A DNA stretch of 64,000 nt from positions 4,729,025 to 4,793,024 of the forward strand of contig JAKSZT010054335.1 in NCBI GenBank assembly GCA_026826555.1, given 5' to 3'. The translations under genes were made by a program, and so were the position numbers. Shown here piece by piece: positions 9,112 to 20,976 of the stretch (the stretch's first letter is position 1; every line of letters begins with the position of its first letter). Source of the DNA: Tolypeutes matacus. Taxonomy: Eukaryota; Chordata; Mammalia; Cingulata; Chlamyphoridae. The notes under the pieces were generated by a model that was not told the origin of the DNA, did no database searches, and saw nothing but the letters and a program-made list of their open reading frames with translations.

Positions 9112-11604
9112 CATATAATAGCAGATTTGAGGAAGCAGAAGAAAGGAATGGTGAGCTTGAAAGTGAACATACGAAAGAACAGATGAAGAAAAGATTGGAA
9201 AAACTTGAACAAGGTCTCAGGGAACTAAATGACAGCAAGAGACGTGCAAACATATGTGCCGTTGGTATCCCAAGGGGAGAAGAGAAGGGAAAAGGGGCAG
9301 AAGGAATATTTGAAGAAATAATGGTAGAAAATTTCCCAGCCCTATTGAAGGACATAGATATCCATGTCCAAGAAGTAATGACGTACTCCCATCCGAAAAA
9401 ATCCAAATAGACCAACTCCGAGACACATACTAATCAGAATGTCACATTCTGAAAGCAGCAAGAGAAAAGCAATGCATAACATATAAGGGATACCCAATAA
9501 GATTAAGTGCTGATCTCTCACCAGAAACCAAGGAGGCAAGAAGGCAGAGGTATGATATAGTTAAGATACTGCAAGAGAAAAACTTCCAGCCAAGAATCTT
9601 ATATCTGGCAAGACTGTCTTTCAAAAATGAGGGCAAGTTTAGAATATTCACAGATAAACAGAAACTGAGAGAGTTTGTAACCAAAAGACCTGCTTTGCAG
9701 GAAATAACTAAAGGGTGTGCTACAGCCTGAAAAGACAGGAGAGAGAGGCCTGGAAGAGAGTCTAGAGATGAAGATTATATCAATAAAAGTAACTAAAAAT
9801 GTCAAAAGAGTGGTGAAAAATATGACATAAAACCCAAATATTCAGGAATAAACTTAACCAATGATGTAAAGCACTTGTATTCAGAAAACTACAACTCATT
9901 GTTAAATTTTAAAAAGACCTAAATAATTGGTAGAACATTCCATGCTCACGGACTGGAAGACTAAAGATCTTTAAGATGTCAATTCTACTCAAATTGATAT
10001 ACAGATTCAATGCAATCCTGATAAAAATTCCACCAACATTTTTTAAATAAATGGAAATCATGACTATCAAATTTATTTGGAAGGGTAAGGGGTCCTGAAT
10101 AGTCAGAAACATCTTAAAAAGGAAAAGCGAAGTTGGAGGACTCTCATTTCCAGACTTGAGCCATATTACCTAGTACAGTGGTAAAAAGAGCATGGTACTG
10201 GCGTAAAGACAGACACATAGACCAATGGAACCAAACTGATGGTTCAGAAACAGACCCTCACATCTATGGTCCAATGATTTTTGACAAACCTGTCAGACCC
10301 ACCCAGCTCGGGCAGAACAGTCCATTCAACAAATGGGGCTGAGAAAACTGGATATCCATAGCAAAAGAAGGAAAAAGGACCCCTATCTCACACCTTATAC
10401 AAAAATGAACTCAAAATGAATCAAAAACCTAAATATAAAAGCAAGAACCGTAAACCTTCTAGAAGAAAATGTAGGAAAACATCCTCAAGACCTGGTGGGA
10501 GGTGGAGATAAGAGGAGGACTGAGATGGACTACTGATATTTAATGTCTGTAGAAGTTTTAATTAGCTTTACTGCAAAAGTGTGGAAATGTACAGAGTTGA
10601 TGGTAACACATTATAGTAACAGCTGCCTTATAAATGGGGATGTGGTTGAAAATGATAGTCTAGGGATGTAAATGCCAATTGACAGAAAGCTAGAGAATAA
10701 TCTAGGGACTGAATAGCACAGTAAGCCCAGAGGTGGATGAGAATAGGGGTTGATGGCACAGATGCAAGAGTGTTCTTTGTGAGCTAGAGCAGATGGAATC
10801 AGCATTGCAGGGTGGTGGGAATGCGGAGAAGCATGGGAAAAATACAACTGGAGTGACCCATGGACTGTGGTTAACAGTAATAATGTAATATTCTTGCATC
10901 TATGCCAAAGATGTGCTGTGCTGATAATGGGGGAGTATGGAAAAAGTGTGCCAAATGTATGCTATGGACCTGGTAATAAGCAGATGATGTTATCTCATAA
11001 TCTGTAACAAATGTTCCACCACGGCGTGCTGTGTTGACAGAGGGTGAGGTATGGGAATTCTGCACATGTGCATGATTGTTTTGTAAGTTCACAACTTCTG
11101 TCACAAAAATATATTAAAAAATAATAATAGGGTGGGTTGGGAGAAAATACACCAAATGTAAAATAAGGACTATAATTAGTCATAAGATTTTGACAATATT
11201 CTTTCATAATTTGTAACAAACGTCTCACGACAACGCAGTGTTGGTGGAGGGTTGGTGTGAGGGAGCCCTGTGTGATGCTATGCATGTTTCTTTATAAGTT
11301 CACAACTTCTACTATACACTTATTGTTTGTGTGTGTCCATGTATGAATGATATAAAAATAATGATAGGGTGGGTTGGGGGAAAAGACTTTGGTTAGTAGT
11401 AGTATTTTGAGTGCTCTTTCATCATTAGTTAAAAACGTTTCACAACAATGCAAGGCATTGGTGGTGGGGTGAGGTATGGGAGCCCTGTGTGATGTTATGC
11501 ATGTTTGCTTTGTACAAGGTCACAACTATTACTATACACTTATTGTTTATGTGTGTCCATGTATGAGTGACAGACTTCAATAAACTAAAAAAAAAAAAAA
11601 AAAG
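9112..11604 (+). mobile_element. Older L1, internally deleted, host of the younger L1
   Basis: The segment from 9112 to about 9830 is decayed ORF1 (coiled-coil end, RRM with GIPRGEEKGKGAEGIFEE, and the ILYLARLSF-like end). At about 9830-9840 it jumps to late ORF2 (RT-C-terminal region, 9840-10500), skipping about 3.5 kb. A long 3' UTR with repeated units follows to AATAAA at 11579-11584 and an A-run at 11587-11603. Many stops and frameshifts are present. Its 5' portion must lie left of the window, because the younger L1 starts at the left edge. Confidence 0.88.
10880..11600 (+). repeat. ~236-bp tandem units in the older L1 3' UTR
   Basis: Three units align. Each runs through a (T/A)GTAACAAA(T/C)GT-type block, a GGTGAGG(T)ATGGGAG block, GATGTTATGCATGTTTG or a relative, TTCACAACTTCT, then an AT-rich end with AATAATGATAGGGTGGGTTGG. 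The GGGTGGGTTGG core recurs at about 11131 and 11367, giving a period of about 236 bp. The first unit (10880-11120) is the most divergent. Confidence 0.75.
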
Positions 11605-12000
11605 TTGTAGATATTCCAGGGGTACCCCTTGCTGATACTTAGAAAGCAAATACCTTGGAATTTTTGCTTTCCAAGCAAAAATAATTGTGAAAATGGAAAT
11701 ATAATAAAAAAATTGCCCCCAAGATGGGGAATTGTAGGACAAAAGTCGGGGGTAAGACTTTTTTCACAGTATTGTTATACTATTTAATTTTTTGTGTGCA
11801 TGTGATTTTAAAATAAAACTATTTTTTAAAGTCAGTAGGAAGGATTTGGTTGAGAGGGAACTTACGTGATCAGACAGGGAGCGATAAGTGACCCGCTGCC
11901 TGCCTCTCTGGGCAGCACCCTCGCGACCCTTAAACTGCTGAGCATCAGTGTATTCTACTTTATAATCTTAGCCATCCTGCCGTAGTTCTCTCTCGCTGCG
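11605..12000. other. Gene-free stretch, possible old repeat
   Basis: The first 220 bp are AT-rich and end in an AAAATAAAAC sequence near 11810, which looks like another weathered L1 3' end, but I cannot assign it. From about 11830 the composition becomes GC-richer. No coding signal is seen. Confidence 0.4.
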
Positions 12001-12914
12001 TAACAAATTACCCCCAAATTTAGCAGTTTTAACACAGTCCACCTTGGTCCTCTCAGTTTCTGAGTCTGCATGACCCACCCTGGCTCTCCGCCAGCTGCAG
12101 ACTTGGCCTCTCCGAGGGACGGGGGTTTGATGGCAGAAGAGGGACCATAGTGCGTGCGCCCAGGAGAGAAAGGGGCCCCGTGGAGGTAGAGGCCACGGGC
12201 TTGAGCACAGAGTGTGTGTGCATCCTCCCCAAACCCCAGTTCTCTGCCACACCTCAAGAGCGCTTGCTCTCCCCACGCAGGGGCTTGAGCTCGCGCCCTC
12301 CCTCAGGGCCCAGAGGGAGCGCACAGCGGAACACGCCAGTCCTGCGCGTGGTGTTCTGGGGAGGCGCCGTGGAGATGGGGCGTGGGTCCTGTCCTCAGAG
12401 AGCAGTGGGAAGCGACAGGTTTACGCAAAGCCAGGCCTGCCTCGGTTCAGCACGCGCGGATGAAGCTCTAGTGACAGCCGGGAGCGGCCTGCGGCACTGC
12501 CACAGAGCGGAGGGCCTGGGCAGAAGAAGCGCGGGCGGAGTGCAAGGGCCGGAGAGGAGGGTCCAGGTGCGGTCCAGGTGCGCCGTCCTGGTGGCGGGAC
12601 CCCCAGGTGTCTCCCACACTCTCCCAGAGGCTGCAGCTTCCTCACAGCCCTTAGCGAGGCTAGCCTGGTGGTGAACCGCGTAGGCGGGGTCGTTGGGACA
12701 GAGGACGTTCCAGAGCTGTTGGCAGCGCCCCTTTCTCCTGCTGTCACTGGTGCTGAGCGTTCGTAGCCAAGGAGGGCTTCTGCTGGAAAGAGCTGTCCTC
12801 CCCTGCGGCCTCGGCGCTGGCGCACCGCACCGTCTTGTGTCGTCATCTCCACCTCGCGTGTGCAGCCTCGAGCGCCCGGCGTCACTTCCTCCTCGCCCAG
12901 GACACTTGGCTTTT

Positions 12915-13126
12915 CTGCAGATACTGAGGAAGTTTTGATACTGTACCAGTTCCTCTTGGAAAATCAGAGCGGTGAGGTTTTGCTCTGAGTTTTTCAGCTC
13001 TTCCCTTCCAATGATTTTCCTACATAAGTAAGAGCGTTTAGCCATTAGCTTTGCCACATCCTTTCTGGAATGCCGCTTGGGTTCAAGGTCAAAAAAATAG
13101 ATACCCACAACCTGATACCGTTGCAT
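12915..13126 (-). pseudogene. Unidentified minus-strand lysine/glutamate-rich frame, possible exon or pseudogene fragment
   Basis: On the minus strand, about 65 codons from an ATG at 13126 read as a plausible helical, charged protein segment (for example KRHSRKDVAKLMAKRSYLCR and IFQEELVQYQNFLS). Local GC is lower than in the surroundings, so the open frame here is not simply a GC effect; below about 12915 the frame continues only in GC-rich DNA and looks non-coding. CTCA|GTATCT at about 12923 could be a donor site; no convincing acceptor is seen upstream. I do not recognise the family. Confidence 0.2.
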
Positions 13127-15216
13127 AATTATTTATTTGCCACAAGTTTGTTTGACTTGCCCAAAATGACTGAGGGAAATCTTTGGTTTGCTTCCCTGTG
13201 CTGCAGCCCTGTAAACGCGCAGTGAGGTAGTCGGGGGCTTTGCCAGGTGGCACAGACCCCAGGTCCTCCTAACAAAATGGCCTGCAGGCTGTTTGGGGTA
13301 ACAGGCAAAATCACCTCTATTTGATGACTTTTACCAAGGGACTCCCCGTTGGCAAGCAGCTTTTGTCGCTTCTGTTTTCTGCCCCTGGCTTCACACAGGA
13401 GAACAGCGTGCTGTTAGAGGAGGAGCTGTGTGGCGGCATGTCTAATTCAGCACCTAGGAGGGTGGGTCAGGCCATGCTTCTAAACAGCAGGTGTCGAGGT
13501 CGAGCTGCAACACACCAGGCGGGTCTCCTGAGTGCTGGTCAGAAGCCGCGGCAGCCGGGTTCCTTGCTGTGGCTGTGGTCTTCTGAAAAGCCAGACCAAG
13601 GAGAGACCTTCCCTGCCTCTGGAACGGAGAAGGAAACCGGTCTTTCTCTCAAAACACAGAATGCACCTACAGTTTTAGACTCCAAAACAGTGAATGGAGG
13701 CAGGTGGAGCTGGACACCGAGAGGGTCTTTGGACCTAGCTTCTTTCTAGGGGGATTTGAGGAGCTTCATGAAGTGCCCTTCCCTACCTGGTTTCCGATTT
13801 TGTGTGCGTCTGAATACGGTCCTAGCCTTTATTGTCTTTCTGAAATAACAGACGTTCGTTTTTTTCCCAGTAACACCTAAGTGTGGCCATACTGGCCTCG
13901 CCTGGGGAACAAAGAACTTCTTTTAGGTTCACCCATGCATTTGGGGCCTAGGAAAGGAAAGGAGGAAAGACTTACTGTTGTGATTCCTTACTTAGGAGAA
14001 GAAAAATCAGGGCTTTTCTCTTTCCATTGGGTGGACAAACTGAAAGGTGTGACTATCAGCCAGAAAAGCAAGAATTATCTAGGCCAGGTCTCCTTCTCAG
14101 TGGCTCAAAAAAGCAGACAAGTGCTGGAAATGCCCACCTTCTTGGAAAGGCCCAAGTCCCTGGGTGGGGTTCCCTGCCCTCCCCGGCGGAGGGAGCAGGG
14201 CAGCTCAGCTCCCCTCGCCCACAGCCAGTCACAGGAGCCTGTGGGGAGGGGGCTGGCTCCTTAAAGCACGAGAACCTCCTGGAAGGGTAAACATCGTGCC
14301 TGTTCGCTGATTTCAATCCACAAGAAAGGCACACGCTCAGACCAGCCGGGCTGTGACCAGCTCAGCCCGTTACCAGGTCTGGCCTGGGCTCACCCACGTG
14401 TGCAGAGGTCGGCCCTCGGCCAGAGGGGAGTCCCGTGCCGAGGCCTGATGGGTTTCCGGGACCAGCTGGGACAGCTTGTGTCACCTCGGCTCCAGAGCCC
14501 AGGCAGCGCTGGCTGCTGCGACGACGCCCCCTCGGCGTGCACGTGGCTGTCAGTGTGACCCGGGGCTGCCACCCCCCAGGAGGGGCCACAGGCCATGAAG
14601 AAGCAGAGCGGGAGGCGGCTAGGGGAGAAGCCGCGATCGCTCCTCTTGCTGGGGCTCGGCCATGCTAAGGGGAGGGGGTCCCGTGGACGAAGGCTGGGAC
14701 CCCTCGGTAGCGCTCAGCGCGTTTTTCTTGGAGAAAGCCCGGCCTGATCAGGCCGACCGCCCCTGGTCCAGCTTTGCCCGGGCTCTGACGAAGGGGCGCC
14801 TAGCGCCTGCAAGTCCAGGGCTCGCGGTTCTGGGGCCAGGCTGCCCCCGGGAGGGCCGCTGCTCCCCTGGGCATGGGAGGCAAACCCGCGGCAAAACTGT
14901 CACCGCTGCCCGGCCCCGGCCTCCCTCCCACCTGTGCCTGCCTGTTAAACTTGCGGCTGCAGATTGAAGGCAGGACCCCGAGCGGCCTCCCGCCCTGGCT
15001 GCCTGCGGGCCCTTGGCGCCCATCTCCCAGGCCCGAGCAGCCGTGTCACCGCAGAGGGGGGCCCTGGCCCCTGCAGCTCGAAGCCACTGCCTCCCTCCCT
15101 GCTCCCGGGGCTCCCTCCCTGCTCCCGGGGCTCCCGGGCAGGCCAGGAGTCAGAGTCGCATCCGAAGCCCCCAGCACAGCCTTCCCGCCCTGCCCCTGGG
15201 CCAGACGCGGAGGTGG

Positions 15217-15295
15217 AGGAGGGAAGCTCAGCAGCAGGAGGGAAGCTCAGTAGCAGGAGGGAAGCTCAGCAGCAGGAGGGAAGCTCAGCAGTGCT
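15217..15295 (+). repeat. 19-bp minisatellite, four units
   Basis: The unit GAGGGAAGCTCAGCAGCAG repeats four times nearly perfectly, with one C/T change and a shorter last unit. Just upstream (about 15103-15140) the block CTCCCTCCCTGCTCCCGGGG is duplicated. Both lie in the GC-rich block. Confidence 0.9.
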
Positions 15296-15597
15296 AGGTC
15301 CTGAGTGAGCGGCTGCTGAGGGGCTGTGACCACCGGCGACGCCGCAGGCCGCACTCTTCCAAAGCAGCCAGCAGCTCGTGGGTCCTCCTGCCTCAGCAGC
15401 ATGCTCGTGGCCTGGGTCTGATGAGGGCGGAGGACACCCCCAGGGGGACTTTCCTGGGGCCCTGAGCCTGTGAGCTTTGTGTCAACGTTTCATTCCTTGA
15501 ACTCGGTGACTGCACGTAAGGTGGTGAGGTGAGCGTACCTGGACGAGCTGTTAGAGGAGCTGAGCTGTGCTGCCCCCTCGCAGGCGTGCAGGGCCGG

Positions 15598-15722
15598 CGG
15601 GACGATACAATGTGGCAAAATGCTAAGAGTTGGCAAGTCTGGGTTCTCTGTACTGTTTCTGTATTATTTCTGCAATTTCCTGTAAGTGTGAAATTCTTCC
15701 AGAATAAGCTTAAAAAATAATT
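15598..15722 (+). mobile_element. Old L1 3' end
   Basis: The segment has the order typical of old L1M 3' termini: AATGCTAAGAGTTGGCAA, TCTGGGTTCTCTGTACTG, then TGAAATTCTTCCAGAATAAGC and an A-rich end. It is isolated in GC-rich DNA. Confidence 0.6.
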
Positions 15723-16619
15723 ACAACAAAACATCTCTGGATCTAGGCACTAGAGCAGAAGATGCCATACCAAAGTGTGTCTGCTTGAAGAAGAAACTTC
15801 GTCGTTTGTCCTCTGATTTGGGGCAAGCGGATCACTATACTGTTTTTTACATTATTTGCCAAAACGTGGAATCTCTCCTCCCACAGAAGTGGTCTCACTC
15901 CCACCTGTCTTCTCTGGCCTCCATTGGGAGCACCTCTTCCATCCTCCTCCTCCTCTCGTCCTTGTCGCCCTCTGCCGTGCGTGGCTGTGGGCCGCCCCGC
16001 GTGGCCGTTCCAGAGCTAGCTGCTCCGAGTGCTGTCAGCTCACAATGTCTGTTTCCTTTCCGGCAGGCCCAGCCGGCTTCTGCTCCTAGGGCGGCCGCAC
16101 GCCGCTCCAGGCCCTGCCCAGGGGCCGCCCGGGGCTCCCGCCCTGCCCCGCCGCCACTGCACGCGCCCCTCAGGTCTCCACACTCGTGGCTCGTTCCTGT
16201 GGACGTTCCCTGGAAGGTTTTGATTTTCAAAAAACATGCACCCAACTCAGCTGCCTGTTACGTAGCATCTGTTACCAGCTTTTTCTCCTCATGCAGCGAA
16301 GGTGACATCGCTTATTTCTCAGTCTTATTCCTGAATAGTTTCTGAATTATTTCATTCCAGACTCGGGTGCCTTATTCTTTAAACGTCTCTTCGCTGGAGA
16401 TGCTCTCAGCGCCACGCTCGTCACCAGCCCTCTCTGTGTTCCAGCTGCTCGAGCTTCTGTGATCTTGCCCACAGCATTTTTCACATTTTCTCGTTCTTGT
16501 GCCCATTAGGGTTCTTTCTTTTTAAAATATCAAGGATTGCTGTGGCTGTTTTTTAATTGACTCAAACCCCCCTGCAAAGTTTTGAGCAGCTTTAATAATC
16601 CTGCTTCAGCATGTGCTTT

Positions 16620-16665
16620 CAGGTCAGGAGTTAACGGGCTCTGGAGCGAGACTGCCTTGGTCTTG
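16620..16665 (+). repeat. Possible MIR fragment
   Basis: GGAGTTAACGGGCTCTGGAGCGAGACTGCC resembles the 5' tRNA-like part of MIR (gttaagagcacggactctggagccagactgcc as I recall it). It is short and divergent. Confidence 0.4.
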
Positions 16666-17225
16666 GAAATTTTTAGCAGAAGCAGGTGTGAAGACAAAAC
16701 TTAGGCTTCAGCAGGAATCCAAAAAATACTGGGTAAAACCTCCTGGGATGGAAGGGTGATGCAGTTGAGCCTAAATCCGGGTGGAAGACCAGGTGACACC
16801 TGTGATGGCACAAAGCCCCGGGACCCAGCAGCAGGGAGGTGGCAGGTTGGGGCCCAGGTGCAGGACCGCGTCACCTGGCCCTGCCCTGAGAGCCTGTGGC
16901 CCTGAGCACGCTTGTCAGCAGCCCTGAGGCTCCGTGTCCCCTTTAAGACAGGGAAGGGTCGCACTCACAGGTGGTGAGGAGGGGTGGATGAGCTCACCTG
17001 TAGAGAGCCTAGACCAGGCAGGGCCTGGTCTAACGTGATGTGTGGGGTCGCTGGTAGTACGTCACTCCCAGGTAATGGATATCAGAAGTTACGCTGCCAG
17101 AAGAGCAGAGGGAGAAAGAGGTCTTGGTGTACAAGCACAGTTAGACGGGCAGGAAATGGGAGAGGGGTGGAGGCAGCCTGCCAAGAAGCCGGCCTGGAGG
17201 AGCCTCTGGCCATGGGGCTGGTGCC

Positions 17226-17262
17226 CAGGTGTGTCCAGGTGTGTCCAGGTGTGCCAGCCCAG
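17226..17262 (+). repeat. 10-bp tandem repeat
   Basis: CAGGTGTGTC repeats about three and a half times. It is a simple local expansion with no coding meaning seen. Confidence 0.85.
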
Positions 17263-20200
17263 GGCTCCAGGGGAACAGGCCTGATAGGTTCATCCCTAGT
17301 CGGTGCAGGTGTGTGGGGGCCAATGCCAGGACCACATGCTGGGTGCAAGGGCCTGGAGAAGGCGCCGCACCTGGAGCAAAGCAGGCCAGGGGTGCAGGCA
17401 GCCTGAGGAGGGCGCTCGCAGGGACAGTGCCCCTGGCCCCGGCCAGCTGCGCAGCCCCGTGCTCCCGAGAGCCCTCAGCGGCCCAGACACCGCCCCCTTT
17501 TTGGAAGTAATCCGTGGTCCCGCAAGTGTCTGTGAAGTTGCCTTTCAAAGCGGCTTTAGCTTCTGCTTTTGGAAATCTTGCTCTGAAACCCAAACATGCA
17601 GAGACGGGGCTCAAAAGATTATTTAAGGGGTCGACAACCCACAGAACGCAGAACTGCGGCTCCGCTCCCCAGAGCCGGCTCCCGTGCTGTGCCTCCCCTG
17701 GGCGCGCTGGCCCGGCCCAGGCCTGGAGGCGCCTCGGGCTGTAAGCTGGAGCCTTGGACAACAGGCAGAGAAGCTGGAGGGCTGGGGCCGCGAGCCCTGG
17801 CACACTCGGTGTCGCCACGCCGTACGCGCACCTTCTGTCAAGCGTGAAAACGAAACCACCTCTCCGGAGGTGACCTGACGCACCACTGTCGCCACGTCTC
17901 TCCTCGCCCCCCTCGCGGCCGTCGGGCCTGCGGGCAGCGCCAGGGCGGACTTGGACTTGTCAGTCCTCGTAGTAGGTGTGCAGGATACCGCTGGGTGAGC
18001 TTTCCTCTGGATAGGGCAGAGGAGACGACTGCGCAGCGCGGTCCTTCCGTCTTTCCTCCCTTCGCCACCCGAGTCACCTGGGGCCTGGCTGTCCACGCGG
18101 CCTGCCGTCGCTCCTCCGTAGCAGCTCTTCGGGCAGTGCCCCCCCGGGGAGCCGACAGGACCCCCATGCCCAGGCCACACCCACAGCCCTCAGAGCACCC
18201 GCCCCGGCTGCCCCCTGCCCTCAGCTGCTGCCCCGGGGCGGCCCCAGCCACTGTGTCCTGCGCTTAGCGCGGAGCTGGGGTGAGGAGGACGGGACGGCCG
18301 CGTGGGGGCTTCCAGCCACCCCGCCGAGCTGTGGGTGGCGGGAGGTGGTTTTTCGTGGTTTTGGGGTGGGGTCGGTGCCAGCACGTGGGCACGACCTGCG
18401 CAGCATGCGGTGAGCACGTTTCCACAGCTGAAGGTACCTCAGCCAGGGGGAGCCCGGGCCACAGCAGGAGGCACGGGGGGCCTGCGGGGGCCACGGGGCC
18501 AGCCCCGGCCTGTGGGAAGCACCGCAGGCCCCAGGAAGCGGCTCTCTCAGCAGGGAGACGGGAGCCCGGCCACGTGCCCCCGAGGCCAAGCTGCGCGTTT
18601 GTGGTTAGGGTCCTCTTAGAGCCCCTGCTGATGACACCGCGAAAACCATCTGGAGCCTGGCGTTTGAACTCCGCTCCTTTTCCTAAGGAAGAAGGCAGCA
18701 CTGTTATCCCACCTAGCTTTTAATAAGGGTGTAACTTAAGGAGTCCCCAGAGAAGTCCCTGCTTGCTCACTTGTGAGAGGTGCCACGCTCCAAACCCAGG
18801 GCCTCCCAGCTGGGACGATCAGTGGGAAAACCAGAGCGCGGGCCCCGGCTCAGCCCTGCGAGTGGGCACCCAGGGACGGGCCAGGGGCTGCACGGAGCCG
18901 GGCCTGGGGCTTCGCCGGCGGCCTGCTGTCTGCCAGGCTCCTTCCCCATCAGCCACGCTGATCCTGAAGCTGACTCTGCAGCTGACTCCGCTGCTGCTCG
19001 GGTTCCCTGTGGGGTGGTGGGGCAGCAGCTCCCCCCGGGCCGGCCCGTAGGTGGGCTCAGCTCCCCAGTCTCCTCCAGGCGGCAGGTTCGCATCCCAGCC
19101 TCTGCACTGAGGACAGAGCCGGGGTTTCTGTTGCACGCTGTTGACCCCAAGTTGAGGGGCTCCAGGCCTGGGAGCAGGATCCGTTTTGCAGGCGGGAGAG
19201 CCTAAGCTCGTGGCTGCCCTGCCGCCACATTTGTGCAGGGAAGGTTGGGATGCCAGTCACCGGCCTCAAGCCAGCTCCCCTCATCGCAGACGGGTGCACT
19301 GCAGCGGCTTCTCTCAACTGCTTGGGTTTTGCTGTGCATTTTTGCTGCAGGCTTGAATGTTAGGTTCTGCCATCTGCTAAGTGGGTCCCAGCTAGGGGTC
19401 CAGGCCCGAGACCCAAGCACCCCAGCATGGCCCTCGCGAGGGCCGGCACTGCGCAGAGGAAGAGGCTGCCCCGCCCTCCTTCCTCAGTGGCCAGGCCAGC
19501 CTGGGACCCCCAGGCCCCGGCGGTTGGGGTGCCCGTGGCCTGGGGGGCCTCCCCTCTGGATCGCGCCCAGCCCCCCAGGCCCTGCGGGGCTGGCCTTCCC
19601 TTCCAGGCGGGGTGACCCACCTGATGGCTCCGTTTCCAGGGTGACTTTAGAAGAAACCCCGATGTGGGCAGGTGAAGAAAAGGGCACGCGTGGAGCCGAG
19701 GCAGCGGGGGCTGTGGGTCCTCGGCCACCAGGGCGCTGTGCAGACGCCTCGTGACCTCACGACTCCCAGGAGCTGCCTGAGCAGTGCCAGGACCCCACAG
19801 AGCCCCCCACCCTGGGCCTGAGGGAGCCCCATGGGCACGTGGGTCCCAGGGCCAGTGGGAGGGGCCGCTAGGGGCTCCAGAGAGGCAGGCAGCGTCGGGG
19901 CACGCGGGCGCAGGAGGGTGCAGGAGGCCCGCCCGACGGGGCCGGCCCGGGCCACAGCGCAGGGGAGCGGTTCGCACCTCACGCGGAGCCCCGGCTGCCC
20001 CTGCTCCGGCCTTCGTCCCGTGTGGCCTGCCGGGGGAGCACGCGGGGCTGCGCTGTGCTCATGGGGTGCCGCTTCAGTGACGCGGGTGGGCCTTCTCCTC
20101 CCGGCGGCCACTTGCCGGGCAGGCCACAGCGCCACATTCTGTCTCCCAACAAGGCGTGGGGAAGGCCTCGCGCTGCGGAGGTGGAGCCGAAAGCTCCTGC

Positions 20201-20976
20201 GGCGAGAGACGAGCTCACGGTGAGGCAGCAGGGGGCCCACGCGGGAGGTTGGTGGCCTGGCAGGCGGCCCCTGGCCGGCCCTGGCTCCCGTGCCCACCCC
20301 TGCTGCGGGCTGCTTGGTCCTCAGGCCCGCGCCAGCCCCGCCCTCGGCAGCAGCCCCCCTGCACCCTGCTTAGCCCCTCCCCACCCCCCAGGGAGGCCCG
20401 TCCCTGAGCCGCCTGTGGGATCGGGCTAAGGACAGGTCAGCAGGCGCCTCGATTCATGGTGCCAAGGGGTCCGCGCCCGCGCGGCCAGGGCGGCGGGCAC
20501 CAGGGCGCCAGCAGTGCTGGGCTGCTTGTGTCCCCCAGGCCGTCGCTGTTCCCTACGGCCTGTGTGTTGACGCCAAGCGCAGGGGCTACTCGTTTACTCC
20601 GCAAGCAGGGCGGGTGCGGTCCGGCTGCCCAGCGCCCACGGGCGGAGGGGGCTGGGGCCCCGGGCAGCTCTGCCGGGCGGCCCCGTCCCTCGGGCTCGGC
20701 TCGTCCTGGCCGCAGACCTGCACCCTGAGACCGTGGCGCTGGCCCCAGGGCAGCTCCTTGGGGTGGGCGGTGAGGCCAGAGCTCTGGGGACCTGGGGCCG
20801 CTGAAAGCTGCAGCGACCCGGCCCGGAACCCGCCGCAGAGCTCGGCCCCTGCGTGGCGAGGTGCGGGCGGCAGCCCAGGCTCGGGGGCCTGCCAAGGTCC
20901 CGTGGCCCCCAGGGCAGAGCAGGGGACAGGGCGCGCAGGCCGCGCAGCTCACCGCCGCCTTGTGCTCTCTCCGCAG

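Larger units (their letters stand above)
12000..20976. other. GC-rich non-coding block, inferred last intron of ANO10
   Basis: Composition rises sharply from about 12.0 kb. All six frames have long stop-poor stretches because of high GC, but I found no domain, splice-consistent exon pair or conserved motif. Small features inside it are listed separately: an L1 3' end at 15598-15722, minisatellites at 15217-15295 and 17226-17262, a possible MIR at 16620-16665, and a lysine-rich minus-strand frame at 12915-13126. It precedes the probable ANO10 terminal exon, so intronic status is inferred from gene order. Confidence 0.5.

Noticed and set aside
8935..9186. Small frame spanning the L1 end and flank
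   Set aside because: It runs from the L1 3' UTR into the older L1 and has no meaning across the junction.
12395..12914. Continuation of the minus-strand frame below 12915
   Set aside because: Composition becomes GC-driven Arg/Pro/Ala/Ser, and other frames are equally open, so only the 12915-13126 part is kept as a candidate.
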